Source: Geotalea toluenoxydans JCM 15764 (GTDB lineage: Bacteria; Desulfobacterota; Desulfuromonadia; Geobacterales; Geobacteraceae). Taken from it: DNA of 64,000 nt. The notes below the pieces were generated by a model that did no database searches, was not told the DNA's origin, and worked only from the letters and a program-made list of their open reading frames with translations. Within the stretch, counting starts at the first letter, position 1; every line of letters starts with the position of its first letter. Position numbers and translations under genes: made by a program. Of the stretch, positions 23,035 through 33,925 are shown in pieces. Where the stretch lies: the NCBI RefSeq assembly GCF_001311985.1, contig NZ_BBCJ01000026.1, positions 1-64,000 of the forward strand, written 5' to 3'.

Positions 23035-23418
23035 CTAGCCTCCTTTGAGGGACAGATATATGGATAATGCAATTATATTGACAACAAGTACCGACAGGCC
23101 GATCAGAAGGCCGAAGATATGGACTTTTGCATATATAACCAGAAGCAATACTGCGACCGCCAGAAGGGCCAGTCTCACAACGTAGCGCAATATGGCAAAA
23201 CGGGGCGCCACCTCAGCCTGCAGCAGCAGAGCCCTCTGCAGAATGTTGCGCAACCAGTAAAAATTGACGACCGACAGCAGGCCGCCTGCCAAGATGCCTG
23301 CGGAAAAACGGGGTGAGGTAAATGAAGATGCGATCAGCGACAGCAGGATGGTCAAGGCGATGCTGGCGCGGGAAAGAAGGGTAAAGAAATTATTTTCGCT
23401 TATCTTCACCCTCGTCAT
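23035..23418 (-). CDS. atpI: ATP synthase subunit I-like membrane protein
   Basis: 127 residues with four predicted membrane helices ([66 protein letters not shown]). Small four-helix proteins of this type lie before atpB in many operons and assist c-ring assembly or ion supply. It starts inside the end of atpZ, a 29-base overlap, and ends 5 bases before atpB. Assignment relies on length, topology and position. Confidence 0.75.
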   Translation of the reverse strand: MTRVKISENNFFTLLSRASIALTILLSLIASSFTSPRFSAGILAGGLLSVVNFYWLRNILQRALLLQAEVAPRFAILRYVVRLALLAVAVLLLVIYAKVHIFGLLIGLSVLVVNIIALSIYLSLKGG

Positions 23419-23650
23419 CTTTTTTTATTTCTCTTCCGGCTATTATAAATATATTACGGAACCCTGCGACAATGCCGAAAAACAGAAAAATGAAGAAGAA
23501 CCAGGGCCTCGTATCAAGCCATTTGTCAAGTGTCCAGCCTATGTAGACGCCAAGAGCGATTGCAACCGCCATGGAAATTCCCATGGTGGATATCATTCCA
23601 AGAGTCTTGATCAGCCTTTTTTTTTTCCTCATCCATATTGCATGCGCCAT
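23390..23650 (-). CDS. atpZ: AtpZ/AtpI-family small membrane protein
   Basis: 86 residues, two membrane helices: GMISTMGISMAVAIALGVYIGW and PWFFFIFLFFGIVAGF, with GWTLDKWLDTRPW between them. This helix-LDxWLxTxPWF-helix pattern is that of AtpZ proteins, proposed Mg2+/Ca2+ transport or assembly partners of Fo. A charged Lys/Glu tail follows. It is the first gene of the atpZ-I-B-E group, about 100 bases downstream of hemL. Confidence 0.8.
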   Translation of the reverse strand: MAHAIWMRKKKRLIKTLGMISTMGISMAVAIALGVYIGWTLDKWLDTRPWFFFIFLFFGIVAGFRNIFIIAGREIKKDDEGEDKRK

Positions 23651-23750
23651 TTTTCAGGGCTACTTCAAAACAAGGCTTGATAGCACATTAAAGGCGAGCT
23701 TGTCAACCATATTGCAACATGTTGTCACCAGTGGACGTGTTTTATAGATT

Positions 23751-25034
23751 CTACAGTGCCTTGAAAGATTTTTCAGCGGCAGCAATGGTTCGATCCAGGT
23801 CTTCGGTGGCATGGGCTATGGAGACGAAGGCAGTTTCATACTGTGAAGGAGCCAGGTATATACCCTCCCCAAGCATGAGACGGAAATATTTGGCAAAAGC
23901 TTCGGTGTTGCATTTGGCTGCAGTTGTCCAGTCGTAGACAGGGTCTTTGGAGAAAAAAGCGCAGAACATGCTGCCTACTCTGGTTGAATAAATGGGGAAG
24001 CCGGCTTTCTCAGCTGCCCTGGCAATACCCGCGGCAACGTAGGAACTTTTTTCTTCGAGCTTTCGGTAAAAGCCTTCTGCCTGCAGAAGCTTCAGCGTTT
24101 CAATTCCTGCTGTCATTGCCAAAGGATTTCCCGAGAGTGTTCCCGCTTGATAAACCCCTCCAGAGGGAGAAAGCAGTGTCATGATTTCCTTCTTGCCTCC
24201 GAAAGCGCCGACCGGCAACCCGCCACCAATTATTTTGCCAAGTGTCGTCATGTCCGGCGTAACACCGTAGACTTCTTGCGCTCCACCGTAAGCAACCCTG
24301 AACCCGGACATTACTTCATCAAAGATGAGGACGATTCCTTCCTGGGTACACAGGGTGCGCAGACCTTCAAGAAAACCTTCCCGGGGAGGTACTGTACCCA
24401 TATTGCCTGCAACAGGCTCGACGATGATACATGCGACTTGGCCTTTGTTCTCTGCAATAAGAGTCTTCACCGATTCCAGGCTGTTATAGTCAGCAGTGAG
24501 GGTGTGTCGAGCAAAGTCCTGTGGCACGCCAGGAGAATCCGGCACCCCGAAAGTTGCGGCACCGGAGCCTGCCTTGACCAGGAGTGAGTCGGAATGGCCA
24601 TGGTAACATCCTGAGAATTTGAGGATCTTGTCCCGACCGGTGTATCCTCGGGCCAGTCGTATTGCGCTCATAGTGGCTTCGGTGCCGGAACTGACCATTC
24701 TCACCATTTCAATTGAAGGAACAGCATTAATCACCATTTCTGCGAGAGTGATCTCAAGTTCGGTGGGGGCGCCGAAGCTGCAGCCGCTATCTACTGCAGC
24801 TTTGACAGCGGAGGCTACTTGAGGATGACAGTGCCCGAGAATCATGGGCCCCCAGGAGCCTACAAAGTCGATGAACTGGTTGTCATCCACATCTTCTATC
24901 TTGCAGCCGGAGGCCTTTTTAATGAACAAAGGATCTATGCCAACAGACTTGAAGGCTCGAACAGGGCTGTTTACCCCGCCGGGAATGGAGTTCTGCGCTT
25001 GTTTAAAAAGGTTGGCCGATCGGCTGAAATTCAT
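23751..25034 (-). CDS. hemL: Glutamate-1-semialdehyde 2,1-aminomutase
   Basis: PLP enzyme of the C5 route to 5-aminolevulinate, the precursor of heme, siroheme and cobamides. 427 residues, intact. N-terminal [17 protein letters not shown], the cofactor-site segment [20 protein letters not shown], and the PLP lysine in [18 protein letters not shown] are all conserved. Abundant cytochromes in this type of organism make a housekeeping role likely. It is upstream of atpZ on the same strand and may share a transcript. Confidence 0.96.
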   Translation of the reverse strand: MNFSRSANLFKQAQNSIPGGVNSPVRAFKSVGIDPLFIKKASGCKIEDVDDNQFIDFVGSWGPMILGHCHPQVASAVKAAVDSGCSFGAPTELEITLAEMVINAVPSIEMVRMVSSGTEATMSAIRLARGYTGRDKILKFSGCYHGHSDSLLVKAGSGAATFGVPDSPGVPQDFARHTLTADYNSLESVKTLIAENKGQVACIIVEPVAGNMGTVPPREGFLEGLRTLCTQEGIVLIFDEVMSGFRVAYGGAQEVYGVTPDMTTLGKIIGGGLPVGAFGGKKEIMTLLSPSGGVYQAGTLSGNPLAMTAGIETLKLLQAEGFYRKLEEKSSYVAAGIARAAEKAGFPIYSTRVGSMFCAFFSKDPVYDWTTAAKCNTEAFAKYFRLMLGEGIYLAPSQYETAFVSIAHATEDLDRTIAAAEKSFKAL

Positions 25035-25178
25035 GAATTAATCCCCTAACATATTAATTTTAATGCCTTATCGCTGTGGTTCGTATCATGAAAAACTGCA
25101 TGCTGTCAAGGGAATTAATCACCCGTTTCAGTGGCCTTGTGGGGCAAAAAAGGATGGCTTACAGTCCCATTTTTTTCC

Positions 25179-25229
25179 TTGACAAAGAATGTTAAATGAC
25201 TTAAATTCCGCGTGCTGTATACAGTATAC
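25179..25229 (+). promoter_or_regulatory. Candidate nuo promoter with tandem GTATAC palindromes
   Basis: TTGACA at 25179-25184 and TAAATT at 25202-25207 are spaced 17 bases, a plausible sigma-70 promoter. At the expected start of transcription lie two palindromic GTATAC units (25217-25222 and 25224-25229) separated by one A; the first is part of the perfect palindrome CTGTATACAG. The leader to nuoA would be about 115 bases. The palindromes could be an operator; no regulator is identified. Confidence 0.5.
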
Positions 25230-25328
25230 TATTTAAAGCCATGTACAGCTAAGCATGAAGCCAGTCCGCAGTATATGTGGCGCTGATAGGCTAATGAAAA
25301 AAACATCAGTTCAGGAGGATGGATAAAA

Positions 25329-25685
25329 ATGCTTGGTGCCTATCTACCGATTATTCTATTGGTCGCTGTTGCAGTGGCTTTTGGTCTGGGTTCAATCATC
25401 TTTTCATCGCTTATCGGACCCAAAAAACCATCCGAAGTCAAGTTGTCGCCGTATGAATGTGGCGTGGAACCGGTCGGCAGTGCCAGGGAGCGGTTCTCCA
25501 TCAAATTCTATATTATTGCGATGCTGTTTATCCTTTTCGATATAGAGGCTGTGTTCCTTTATCCATGGGCAGTTCTCTTTAAAAGACTCGGTATGTTCGG
25601 CCTTATGGAAATGGGCGTATTCATAGTCATTCTTTTTGTCGGTTATATTTATGTCTGGAAAAAAGGAGCCTTGGAATGGGAGTAG
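25329..25685 (+). CDS. nuoA: NADH-quinone oxidoreductase subunit A
   Basis: 118 residues with three membrane helices. The loop motif [21 protein letters not shown] (conserved ECG with Cys) and [22 protein letters not shown] identify NuoA. It starts the 15-kb nuo operon; AGGAGGAT precedes ATG 25329 at good spacing. It overlaps nuoB by 10 bases. Confidence 0.96.
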   Translation: MLGAYLPIILLVAVAVAFGLGSIIFSSLIGPKKPSEVKLSPYECGVEPVGSARERFSIKFYIIAMLFILFDIEAVFLYPWAVLFKRLGMFGLMEMGVFIVILFVGYIYVWKKGALEWE

Positions 25686-26187
25686 AGCAACCATTGGGAG
25701 ATAATATTGTAACAGCTTCCTTGGACGGACTTGTCAACTGGGCAAGAAAAACCTCCATTTGGCCGATGACCTTTGGTCTTGCTTGTTGCGCAATCGAAAT
25801 GATGGCTACAGGTGCGGCAAAGCATGACCTTGACCGCTTTGGTATTATATTTCGCGCATCACCGAGGCAGGCTGACTGCATTATCATAGCGGGTACGGTG
25901 ACCAAGAAGATGCTGCCTGTCATCAAAACTGTATATGAGCAGATGCCCGAGCCGAAATGGGTGATTGCTATGGGTGCCTGCGCCTGCTCCGGTGGGGTAT
26001 TCGATACATATAGCGTCGTGCAAGGTATTGATGAGCTTTGCCGGTAGATGTCTATGTTCCTGGCTGTCCTCCACGCCCTGAAGCACTCCTTTACGGTATT
26101 ATGAAGCTTCAGGACAAGATCGGCAAAGAGCGGAATTCTTTTGGCTCTGCGATCGGGCTTGGTGACAGGCTGGAGCCGGCCGCTTAG
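25676..26187 (+). CDS. nuoB: NADH-quinone oxidoreductase subunit B
   Basis: Carries cluster N2, the last Fe-S centre before quinone. The paired Cys [11 protein letters not shown], the GACACSGG motif and, after frame repair, [18 protein letters not shown] are present. The break near 26034 is a lost G (GATGAGGCT expected), after which the frame runs to a stop at 26187. Restored length is about 170 residues. The start lies inside the nuoA end. Confidence 0.95.
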
Positions 26188-26217
26188 TGTAATTATCATA
26201 ATACCAAAGGAAAAGGT

Positions 26218-26712
26218 ATGGCTGATATGGCAGAAAATAATCGTGCAGTAATCAAGCTAAAAGAAAAATTTGCTTCCTCAATAATCGACATCAAGGAATT
26301 CAGGGGTGAAGTGACAGTCACGGTAAAGAAAGAAGATATCGTGTCCATCTGTTCTTTTCTTAAAGAACAGCAGCGCTACAACCTGCTCACTGACATCACC
26401 GCAGTTGATTATCTTGGTAGTGATCCAAGGTTTATGGTTGTCTACAATCTGTATTCTATTCCCAATAAGGATAGAATCCGTATCAAGGCTCCCGTCTCCG
26501 ATAGCGACTGTACAATAGACACCGTGTACGGCGTCTGGAAAACAGCTAATTGGCTTGAGAGGGAGGTATACGACCTGATGGGTATCGTCTTTAATAATCA
26601 TCCTGATCTTCGCCGAATTCTCATGACTGACGACTGGGTCGGACATCCGCTACGCAAGGACTACCCTCTGCAGGGACCTGACCGGGAACCCTATAAAGGT
26701 CGGTTGTCCTAA
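26218..26712 (+). CDS. nuoC: NADH-quinone oxidoreductase subunit C
   Basis: 30-kDa-type peripheral arm subunit, 164 residues, intact. The conserved segment ANWLEREVYDLMGIVFNNHPDLRRILM and WVGHPLRKDYPLQG are the family signature. NuoC and NuoD are separate here, unlike the fused NuoCD of E. coli. A purine-rich AAAGG precedes ATG 26218. Confidence 0.96.
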   Translation: MADMAENNRAVIKLKEKFASSIIDIKEFRGEVTVTVKKEDIVSICSFLKEQQRYNLLTDITAVDYLGSDPRFMVVYNLYSIPNKDRIRIKAPVSDSDCTIDTVYGVWKTANWLEREVYDLMGIVFNNHPDLRRILMTDDWVGHPLRKDYPLQGPDREPYKGRLS

Positions 26713-26753
26713 TTGGAATAAAATCAGTATCTATCTCAAAATAGAGGCGAACA

Positions 26754-27925
26754 ATGGCTAGTAAAGAGATAATGACGGTAAATATGGGTCCGCAGCATCC
26801 AAGTACGCACGGGGTGTTGCGGCTGGTTATCGAGCTGGACGGGGAAATCGTAGAAAAGGTCACCCCTCATATAGGCTATCTCCATCGTGGTGTTGAAAAA
26901 CTCTCTGAGCACCGCACATATCACCAGACGATTCCTCTAACTGACAGGCTGGATTATCTGGCACCGTTGAGCAATAACCTGGGCTATGTCCTTGCCGTTG
27001 AGAAATTGCTCGGCATAGAAGTTCCGGAGAGAGCGCAAACCATCAGGGTTATTCTGGCCGAACTGACCAGGCTCAAGTCTCACCTGGTCTGGATTGCAAC
27101 ACACGCTTTGGATATCGGCGCCATGACTGTGTTTATCTATGCCTTCCGCGAACGTGAAAAGGTCATGGATCTTTATGAGAAAATATCCGGTGCCCGGATG
27201 ACAGCCAGCTATTTCCGCGTGGGTGGCCTGTCCAGAGAAGTATATGAAGGCTTCGAAAAAGACGTCCAGGAAATCGTCGATACCTTTCCCGGGCATTTCG
27301 ACACCTATGAGGGGCTGCTGACAAAGAACACCATCTGGTTGCAGAGAACAGTGGGTAACGGAGTCATTTCGGCCGAAGATGCAATTGATTATGGAATCAC
27401 TGGACCTGCTTTAAGAGGTTCGGGTGTTGATTGGGATCTGCGTAGGGATAATCCATACAGCGGCTATGAAAAATACAAGTTTGAGGTGCCTGTCGGTCAA
27501 AACTGTGACACCTTTGACCGATACAAAGTTCGCCTGGTGGAAATGCGAGAGGCGGTTAAGATAGTCAAGCAGGCTCTGGACTCCCTTAAGCCCGGTCCTA
27601 TCCTGCTGACGCACCTCAGGTTTGCTACCCCCCCAAGGAAGACGTTTATAACACTATTGAGGGACTCATTCATCACTTCAAAATCGCCAGCGAGGGGTTT
27701 CCCGTTCCTGAAGGTGAGGTATATCAATCGGTTGAAGCACCAAAAGGTGAGCTTGGATACTACATTGTCAGTGACGGTGGCACAAAACCTTACAGAATGA
27801 GGATTCGTCCGCCTTCATTCGTCAACCTGCAGGCTATCGAGAAAATGGCAAAGGGCTCAATGATTGCCGATCTTGTCGCAGTCATCGGAACCCTCGATAT
27901 AGTCCTTGGTGAAATCGACAGGTAA
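26754..27925 (+). CDS. nuoD: NADH-quinone oxidoreductase subunit D
   Basis: 49-kDa subunit forming the quinone pocket with NuoB. N-terminal [15 protein letters not shown] contains the quinone-pocket His; [16 protein letters not shown] follows. The break near 27604 is a lost G (ATCCTGGCTGAC), after which the frame reads [14 protein letters not shown] and continues to [13 protein letters not shown] at 27925. Restored length is about 390 residues, slightly below the usual 400. Confidence 0.95.
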
Positions 27926-27952
27926 CTCCAACTAATAAAGGAGATGGAGTAC

Positions 27953-28459
27953 ATGAGTAACGCTCCAGCCGAAGAACTACAAGCAGAAGAAATAGACCTG
28001 AGTGCAGCAAACCAGGTGATCGATAAATTCCTGACCCTGCCGGGTAATCTGATGCCGGTTTTGCAAGGCATTCAGGAAGAATATGGGTATGTGCCGAAGC
28101 CGACTATTGATCTGGTCGCTGAAAGGCTGAATGTCTATCCGAGTCAGATCTATGGCGTTCTCACTTTCTACGCTCAGTTTCATCTGAAGCCGCGCGGCAG
28201 ATTCATCATCAGGGTCTGTGTGGGAACTGCCTGCCATGTCCAGGGTGCTGAGCGAATAGTCGATACCTTCTTCGATAAACTCCATATCGGTCATGCAGAG
28301 ACGACCTCTGATCTTCGCTTCACTTTTGAGAAGGTCGCCTGCTTGGGTGCATGCGGCATGGCGCCTTTGGCAATGGTCAATGACGATACTTTTGGCAAGA
28401 TGACTGTTCAAAAAGTCGAAGAGATCATCGCGGACTACAGCCAGAGGCCGATGAAATAG
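27953..28459 (+). CDS. nuoE: NADH-quinone oxidoreductase subunit E
   Basis: 24-kDa thioredoxin-like subunit holding the [2Fe-2S] centre N1a. The four ligands appear in CVGTACHVQG and CLGACGMAPLAMV. The N-terminal helical part has LMPVLQGIQEEYGYVP. ATG 27953 is preferred to ATG 27944 because AAAGGAG ends directly before 27944 and gives proper spacing only to the second ATG. Length about 168 residues. Confidence 0.94.
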   Translation: MSNAPAEELQAEEIDLSAANQVIDKFLTLPGNLMPVLQGIQEEYGYVPKPTIDLVAERLNVYPSQIYGVLTFYAQFHLKPRGRFIIRVCVGTACHVQGAERIVDTFFDKLHIGHAETTSDLRFTFEKVACLGACGMAPLAMVNDDTFGKMTVQKVEEIIADYSQRPMK

Positions 28460-28493
28460 TAGCTCTATAATTTCCAGTAGGGGATCATTTTTT

Positions 28494-30275
28494 ATGAGCG
28501 AAAATGAAGCAATAAAGATTCTGATCTGTCAAGGTACTGGTGGTATCTCAGCCGGCGCAAAAAAGGTAGAGCAGGAATTTACAAAGCTGATAGAGGAAAA
28601 GGGGATCAATGCCGTCATTGGCAAGCGTTGCGATGTCATCAAGACAGGATGCCGTGGCCTCTGTGCCAATGATGTTCTCGTTGACGTCATAACCCCCGAG
28701 CTGGGCCGGGTCACATATGACTTCGTCGTTCCTGAGGATGTCGCAGCCATTCTTGATGAACATATTGTCAAGAGTACCCCGATCGAAAAGAAGAAAGCGA
28801 AGCCATATTACAATACATTCGTCGACCAGCAGATGCGAGTCGTCATGTCCGGGTGTGGCCAGATTGACCCGGACAGCCTGCAGGCGTATCTTGAAGAAGA
28901 TGGTTTCAAAGCCATCGAGAAGTGCGTCAAGAACATGAAGCCCGCTGAAGTAATCGACGAAGTTAAGAAATCCGGACTCCGTGGCCGTGGGGGTGGTGGC
29001 TTCCCAACAGGCATGAAATGGTCTTTCTGTGCAGCTTCCCCCGGAGACAAGAAATATCTTATCTGTAACGCCGATGAGGGTGACCCCGGTGCGTTCATGG
29101 ACCGTTCCGTACTGGAAGGTGATCCATTCTGTATCATTGAAGGTATGATGATTGCCGCCTATGCCATCGGCTGCTACTACGGGTATGTATATGTCCGGGC
29201 CGAGTATCCTCTGGCCATCCAGCGTCTTCAGCACGCCATCGATATCTGCTATGAGAAAGGCTGGCTCGGCAAGAACATTCAGGGTTGGGGCTTCGACTTC
29301 GACATGCGCATCAAAATGGGTGCAGGTGCTTTTGTTTGTGGTGAAGAGACTGCCCTGATGGCCTCCATTGAAGGCGAGCGCGGCATGCCCCGGCCACGTC
29401 CGCCGTTCCCAGCGGTTAAAGGCCTCTGGGGCAAACCGACTAACATCAATAACGTTGAGACTTTTGCCAACGTTCGCCATATCATCAACAGGGGAGCAGA
29501 CTGGTATGCCTCCCTGGGTACTGAGACCACCAAGGGGACAAAGATTTTTGCCGTTACCGGTAAGGTGAAGCACACGGGCCTGGTTGAGGTTCCTGCCGGC
29601 ATGTCAGTGCGCCAGGTTATCTACGATGTCTGCGGTGGTATAGCCAATAACAGAAAATTCAAGGCTGTCCAAGCCGGGGGGCCATCCGGCGGTTGTATCC
29701 CTGCCGAGGTTCTTGATACTCCTGTAGATTACGATTCACTTATCAAAGCCGGCGCCATGATGGGTTCAGGTGGTCTGGTCGTCATGGACGAAACCACGTG
29801 TATGGTTGATGTGGCCCGCTTCTTCCTGTCCTTTACCAGGATGGAGTCTTGCGGTAAGTGTGTCCCCTGCCGTATTGGCCTGAAAGCCATGCTTGATATC
29901 CTCGAAAGTATAACGGAAGGGCGTGGCAAGCCAGCGGATATCGACACTCTACTGGAGATGGGAGCCACCATAAAAAAGGCTTCCCTATGCGGCCTGGGGC
30001 AGACTGCACCCAATCCGATTCTGTCCACAATCAAGTATTTTCGCCACGAGTACGAGGCCCATATCAATGACAAGCGGTGCCCCTCCAACTGCTGCAAGGA
30101 ATTGCTCCTTTGGCAGGTTGTCGAGGAAAAATGCGTCAAGTGTGGTGCTTGTCTCAAAGCCTGTCCTTCCAATGCAATCATCTGGGAGAAAGGTCAAATT
30201 GCTTACCTGGATAAGGAAAAGTGCACCAAATGCAAGTCCTGCTATGACGCATGCCGTTTCATGGCCATTGAGTAG
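28494..30275 (+). CDS. nuoF: NADH-quinone oxidoreductase subunit F with extra ferredoxin domains
   Basis: 593 residues, much longer than the ~430 of standard NuoF, intact. Residues 1-110 are a thioredoxin-like ferredoxin domain; its Cys set is incomplete (ICQGTGGISAG, where a second Cys is usual, then TGCRGLCAND). The core has the NADH/FMN Gly-rich loop GRGGGGFPTGMKW, CNADEGDPGAFMDRS and the N3 cluster ESCGKCVPCRIG. The C-terminus adds two [4Fe-4S] ferredoxin motifs, CVKCGACLKACP and CTKCKSCYDACR. The layout matches HydB/HndC-type subunits, so electron donors other than NADH are conceivable. Confidence 0.93.
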   Translation: MSENEAIKILICQGTGGISAGAKKVEQEFTKLIEEKGINAVIGKRCDVIKTGCRGLCANDVLVDVITPELGRVTYDFVVPEDVAAILDEHIVKSTPIEKKKAKPYYNTFVDQQMRVVMSGCGQIDPDSLQAYLEEDGFKAIEKCVKNMKPAEVIDEVKKSGLRGRGGGGFPTGMKWSFCAASPGDKKYLICNADEGDPGAFMDRSVLEGDPFCIIEGMMIAAYAIGCYYGYVYVRAEYPLAIQRLQHAIDICYEKGWLGKNIQGWGFDFDMRIKMGAGAFVCGEETALMASIEGERGMPRPRPPFPAVKGLWGKPTNINNVETFANVRHIINRGADWYASLGTETTKGTKIFAVTGKVKHTGLVEVPAGMSVRQVIYDVCGGIANNRKFKAVQAGGPSGGCIPAEVLDTPVDYDSLIKAGAMMGSGGLVVMDETTCMVDVARFFLSFTRMESCGKCVPCRIGLKAMLDILESITEGRGKPADIDTLLEMGATIKKASLCGLGQTAPNPILSTIKYFRHEYEAHINDKRCPSNCCKELLLWQVVEEKCVKCGACLKACPSNAIIWEKGQIAYLDKEKCTKCKSCYDACRFMAIE

Positions 30276-30317
30276 CTGATCATCAAGTATACATCCGAGG
30301 GAGAACAGAGGGTCGAG

Positions 30318-32803
30318 ATGGTTAATCTTACAATCGATGATAAAAAGGTAACTGTACCTAAAGACGCTACCATTTATGATGCGGCCAAGGCAGCCGGTAT
30401 AAGAATTCCCATTCTTTGTCACGATAAGAAACTACATCCGTTTGGCGGCTGTCGGATGTGTCTTGTCGAAGTAGAGCAGATGAAAGGTCGTCTCATACCT
30501 GCTTGTACCACACCGGTTACCGAAGGTATGACTGTCAGGACGACGACGCCGGAGATCGTCAAAGCCAGAAAACTTGTATTGGAGCTTCTCCTCCTCAAAC
30601 ATCCTGTTGACTGCCCGGTTTGCGATGCAGCCGGTGATTGCGATCTGCAGAACCTGACCTATGAATACCAAGTAAATACCAATCAGTTCACCGACGAAAA
30701 ATTCAATCACAAGATAGACTACGAGAATCCGCTCATCGAGCGGGATATGAACCGTTGCATCCATTGCGGTAAATGTGCACGTATCTGTGACGAAATAGTT
30801 TCTTTCGGTGCCTATACATTTATAAACCGCGGGATTGAGGCCAAGATGGGCACCGAATTCGACGGCCCTCTTAACTGCGAGTTTTGCGGATCATGCGTGT
30901 CTGTTTGTCCGGTAGGGGCTCTCGTCTCTCGTCCCTTCAAATTCAAGGCTCGTTGGTGTCCTTAAACAAGGTTAAATCAGTCTGTTCATACTGCGGCACC
31001 GGCTGTCAGCTCACATTGGGAGTGAAGGATAATAAGGTCCTGACCACTGTCTATGATGAAAACCAGGGGTTCCATAACGGCCAGCTCTGCACCAGGGGGC
31101 GCTTCGGTTATCAGTTTGTCAACAGTGACAAGCGTCTTGCTACTCCGCTGATCAGAAGAAACGGCAAACTTGAGCCGGCAAGTTGGGACGAGGCATTGAC
31201 TGCCGTTGCAGAGGGGCTGAAATCAGCAGAGGCTTCAGGAAGCGATGCTGTGGCAGGTTTGATCACGCCGCGCCTTACCAACGAGGAACTTTATCTGGTA
31301 AGGAAGCTCTATAAAGATGTTCTTGGTTCAGAAAATTTTGACCATTCTGCAGGCTATGCCCATAGCGCCCTGAGTGCCGGAGCATTCGAAAGTCTCGGCT
31401 TTGCTGCTTCTCCTTCAACGGTTACCGATATCCAAAAGAGCGACCTTATTCTGGTCGTCAAGACCGATGCTTATGAAACCCATCCGGTGCTCGGTTTTGA
31501 GATCAATCTCGGCGTCAAGCGGAACGGCGTTGACCTGCGCATCATCTCGGACAAGAAGGGTAAACTTTCCAGACTCCCCAAGGCAAAAACTTATGTGTAC
31601 AAGCCTGGCAACGAGGTATTTCTTGTAAACGCACTGGCTAAGGCGATAGTCGATAATAATCTGGTTGACGCCACAGCAACAGGCATTGCCGGTCTTGAAG
31701 ATTGCAAAAAGTCATTGGAATCCTATACCCCCGTTCAGGCTGCCGAAGTGTGCGGCATACCCGCAGAGGAAATAGTCGCCCTTGCCACAGATTATGCCAA
31801 GGCTGACAAGGCGCTGATTATTCTTCCTCTTGGCCTTGGCTACCCGGGACATGACAAGGCACTTGCCCAGGCACTCATAAATCTCGCCCTTGTTGCTGGA
31901 AAGATTGGCAAGGAAGGCTCGGGTGTTCTGATAATGGGCGAGAAAAACAACAGTCAGGGTGCTGTTGACATGGGTATCTATCCCGCAGGCAAGGGAAAAG
32001 GTGCCTCCGCCATCATCGATGCCTGCTCTGCTGGTACTATCAAAGCACTTTATGTAATAGGTGAAAACCCTGTCGTCTCTTATCCGAACCGAAAGAAAAT
32101 AACCGATGCACTCGACAAGGTCGGATTTCTCGTGGTGCAGGACCTTTTTCTAACCGAAACCGCCGAGAAAGCCAATGTTGTTCTGCCCGCCTGTTCCTTT
32201 GCCGAAAAGGAGGGAACCTTCACCAGCGTCGGCAGGATTGTTCAGCATGTTCAAAAAGCCATCAAGCCGGTTGGCCAGAGCCGCAGCGACTTTGATATAC
32301 TGAATGGCTTGAGCGGTCTGTTGGGAGGCGCTACTTTCAGTGACCCCGGAAAGGTCTTTGCTGAAATCGCCGGGGCAGTTAACGGCTACGCCGGTCTGTC
32401 ATACGATAAGCTTGGCCAGGAGGGTGCACTTATTCCCGTTACAACCAGGCCAAAATTTGTACCGGCTCCGGCTCGACAAAGCACAGCTGAGGCCGGCAAG
32501 TATGCGCTGGTTACAGGAAGCGCTCTCTACCATTGCGGTACGATGTCCCGTTTTGGCGAGGGTCCAATGCATGTCTGTCCCGAGGGTTACGCAGAACTCA
32601 GTAGAGAGGACGCTGCTGCACTGAAAATTGAAGAGAACGACCTGGTAAAGGTCGCCTCTGCAGGGGCTGAAATCCAGCTCAAGGCAAAGATCAGCATGCG
32701 GATGCCGAAAGGGGTGGTCTTTGCTCCCTACCACTTCAATGAACAGTCGATCAATACCATAACCGATGGCAATCCAGTTACCTGGGTAGCTATCCGCAAA
32801 TAA
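30318..32803 (+). CDS. nuoG: NADH-quinone oxidoreductase subunit G
   Basis: Large Fe-S subunit. The N-terminus has a [2Fe-2S] plant-ferredoxin-like domain (GGCRMCLVEVE), the His-Cys cluster HPVDCPVCDAAGDCDLQ and two [4Fe-4S] motifs (CIHCGKCARICDE, CEFCGSCVSVCP). After a one-base break near 30952 the second part starts CSYCGTGCQLTLG and continues as a molybdopterin oxidoreductase-like domain to residue ~828. No molybdenum role is expected in complex I. The two parts are one gene. Confidence 0.92.
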
Positions 32804-32851
32804 TTCTGTAACTTAAAAAGCTAATTTTACTAAAGAGGGGAAGACAATCAG

Positions 32852-33897
32852 ATGGATACGCTAATCTTAGGACTGCCAGTTGCGTACTACATAGCAATGA
32901 TTGCCAAAGTGCTCGTAGCCTTTGTCTTTGTGTTATTGACGGTTGCATATGCCACTTACGCTGAAAGAAAAATCATCGGCCATATGCAGGTGCGTCTTGG
33001 TCCCATGAGGACCGGCTGGCACGGACTGCTCCAGCCCATTGCCGATGGGTTGAAGCTTTTCTTCAAGGAAGAGATCATTCCGGCGCAATCTAGCAAGTTT
33101 GCCTTCCTTTTGGCTCCTCTTGTAGCTCTTATCCCGGCATTTATCGCATTTGCAGTTATTCCTTTCGGGGAGACGATAGAGGTTGCCGGTTATAAAGTTC
33201 CCCTGCAGATTGCTGCCGTCTATGACCCTGCTGGTGACAGAATCCTCGATGTCAACGTGGGTGTGCTCTATATCCTTGGTATGGCTTCCCTGGGCGTTTA
33301 CGGGGTCGTTCTGGCAGGATGGTCGTCAAACAGTAAATACTCTCTGCTGGGAGGACTCAGGGCTTCAGCGCAAATGGTGTCTTATGAACTGGCTGCAGGA
33401 CTGGCAATCGTTGCCGTCTTCATGCTCTCCGAGTCACTTTCTCTGCAGAAGATAGTTGCAGATCAAGCAGGTTTTGCCTGGTATGCTTTCAAACAGCCGC
33501 TTGCCTTCGTTATCTTTTTTATCTGCTCTCTTGCTGAAATCAACCGTACCCCATTCGACCTTCCCGAGGCTGAAACTGAGCTTGTCTCCGGATTTATCAC
33601 CGAGTATTCAAGCATGAAATATGCAATGTTCTTCATGCTGAATATGCCAACATGGTAACTGTCTGCGCCGTTACGACCACCCTGTTTTTGGGCGGCTGGC
33701 ACGGTCCTGCGTTTCTTCCGGGCTGGGTATGGTTCATTGCCAAGGTCTACTTCCTGATTTTCGTCTGCATGTGGATCAGGGCAACCTACCCCCGATATCG
33801 TTATGACCAGCTTATGAGGCTCGGCTGGAAGGTGTTCCTGCCCTTGACTCTGCTCAATGTAGTGGTTACAGGAATTGTAGTTACGCTTTTAAAATAG
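32852..33897 (+). CDS. nuoH: NADH-quinone oxidoreductase subunit H
   Basis: Membrane subunit contacting the quinone chamber. [19 protein letters not shown] and the E-channel segment [22 protein letters not shown] are diagnostic. The break near 33643 is a lost G (ATGGCTGAATATGCC expected, MAEYANM), after which the protein continues with [15 protein letters not shown] to 33897. Restored length is about 348 residues, eight membrane helices. Confidence 0.95.
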
Positions 33898-33925
33898 AAT
33901 CAAATTTACAGGCGAGGTATCACCC

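Noticed and set aside
28548-29573. Minus-strand open frame of 341 codons inside nuoF
   Set aside because: The + strand nuoF is intact with all expected motifs; the reverse frame has none.
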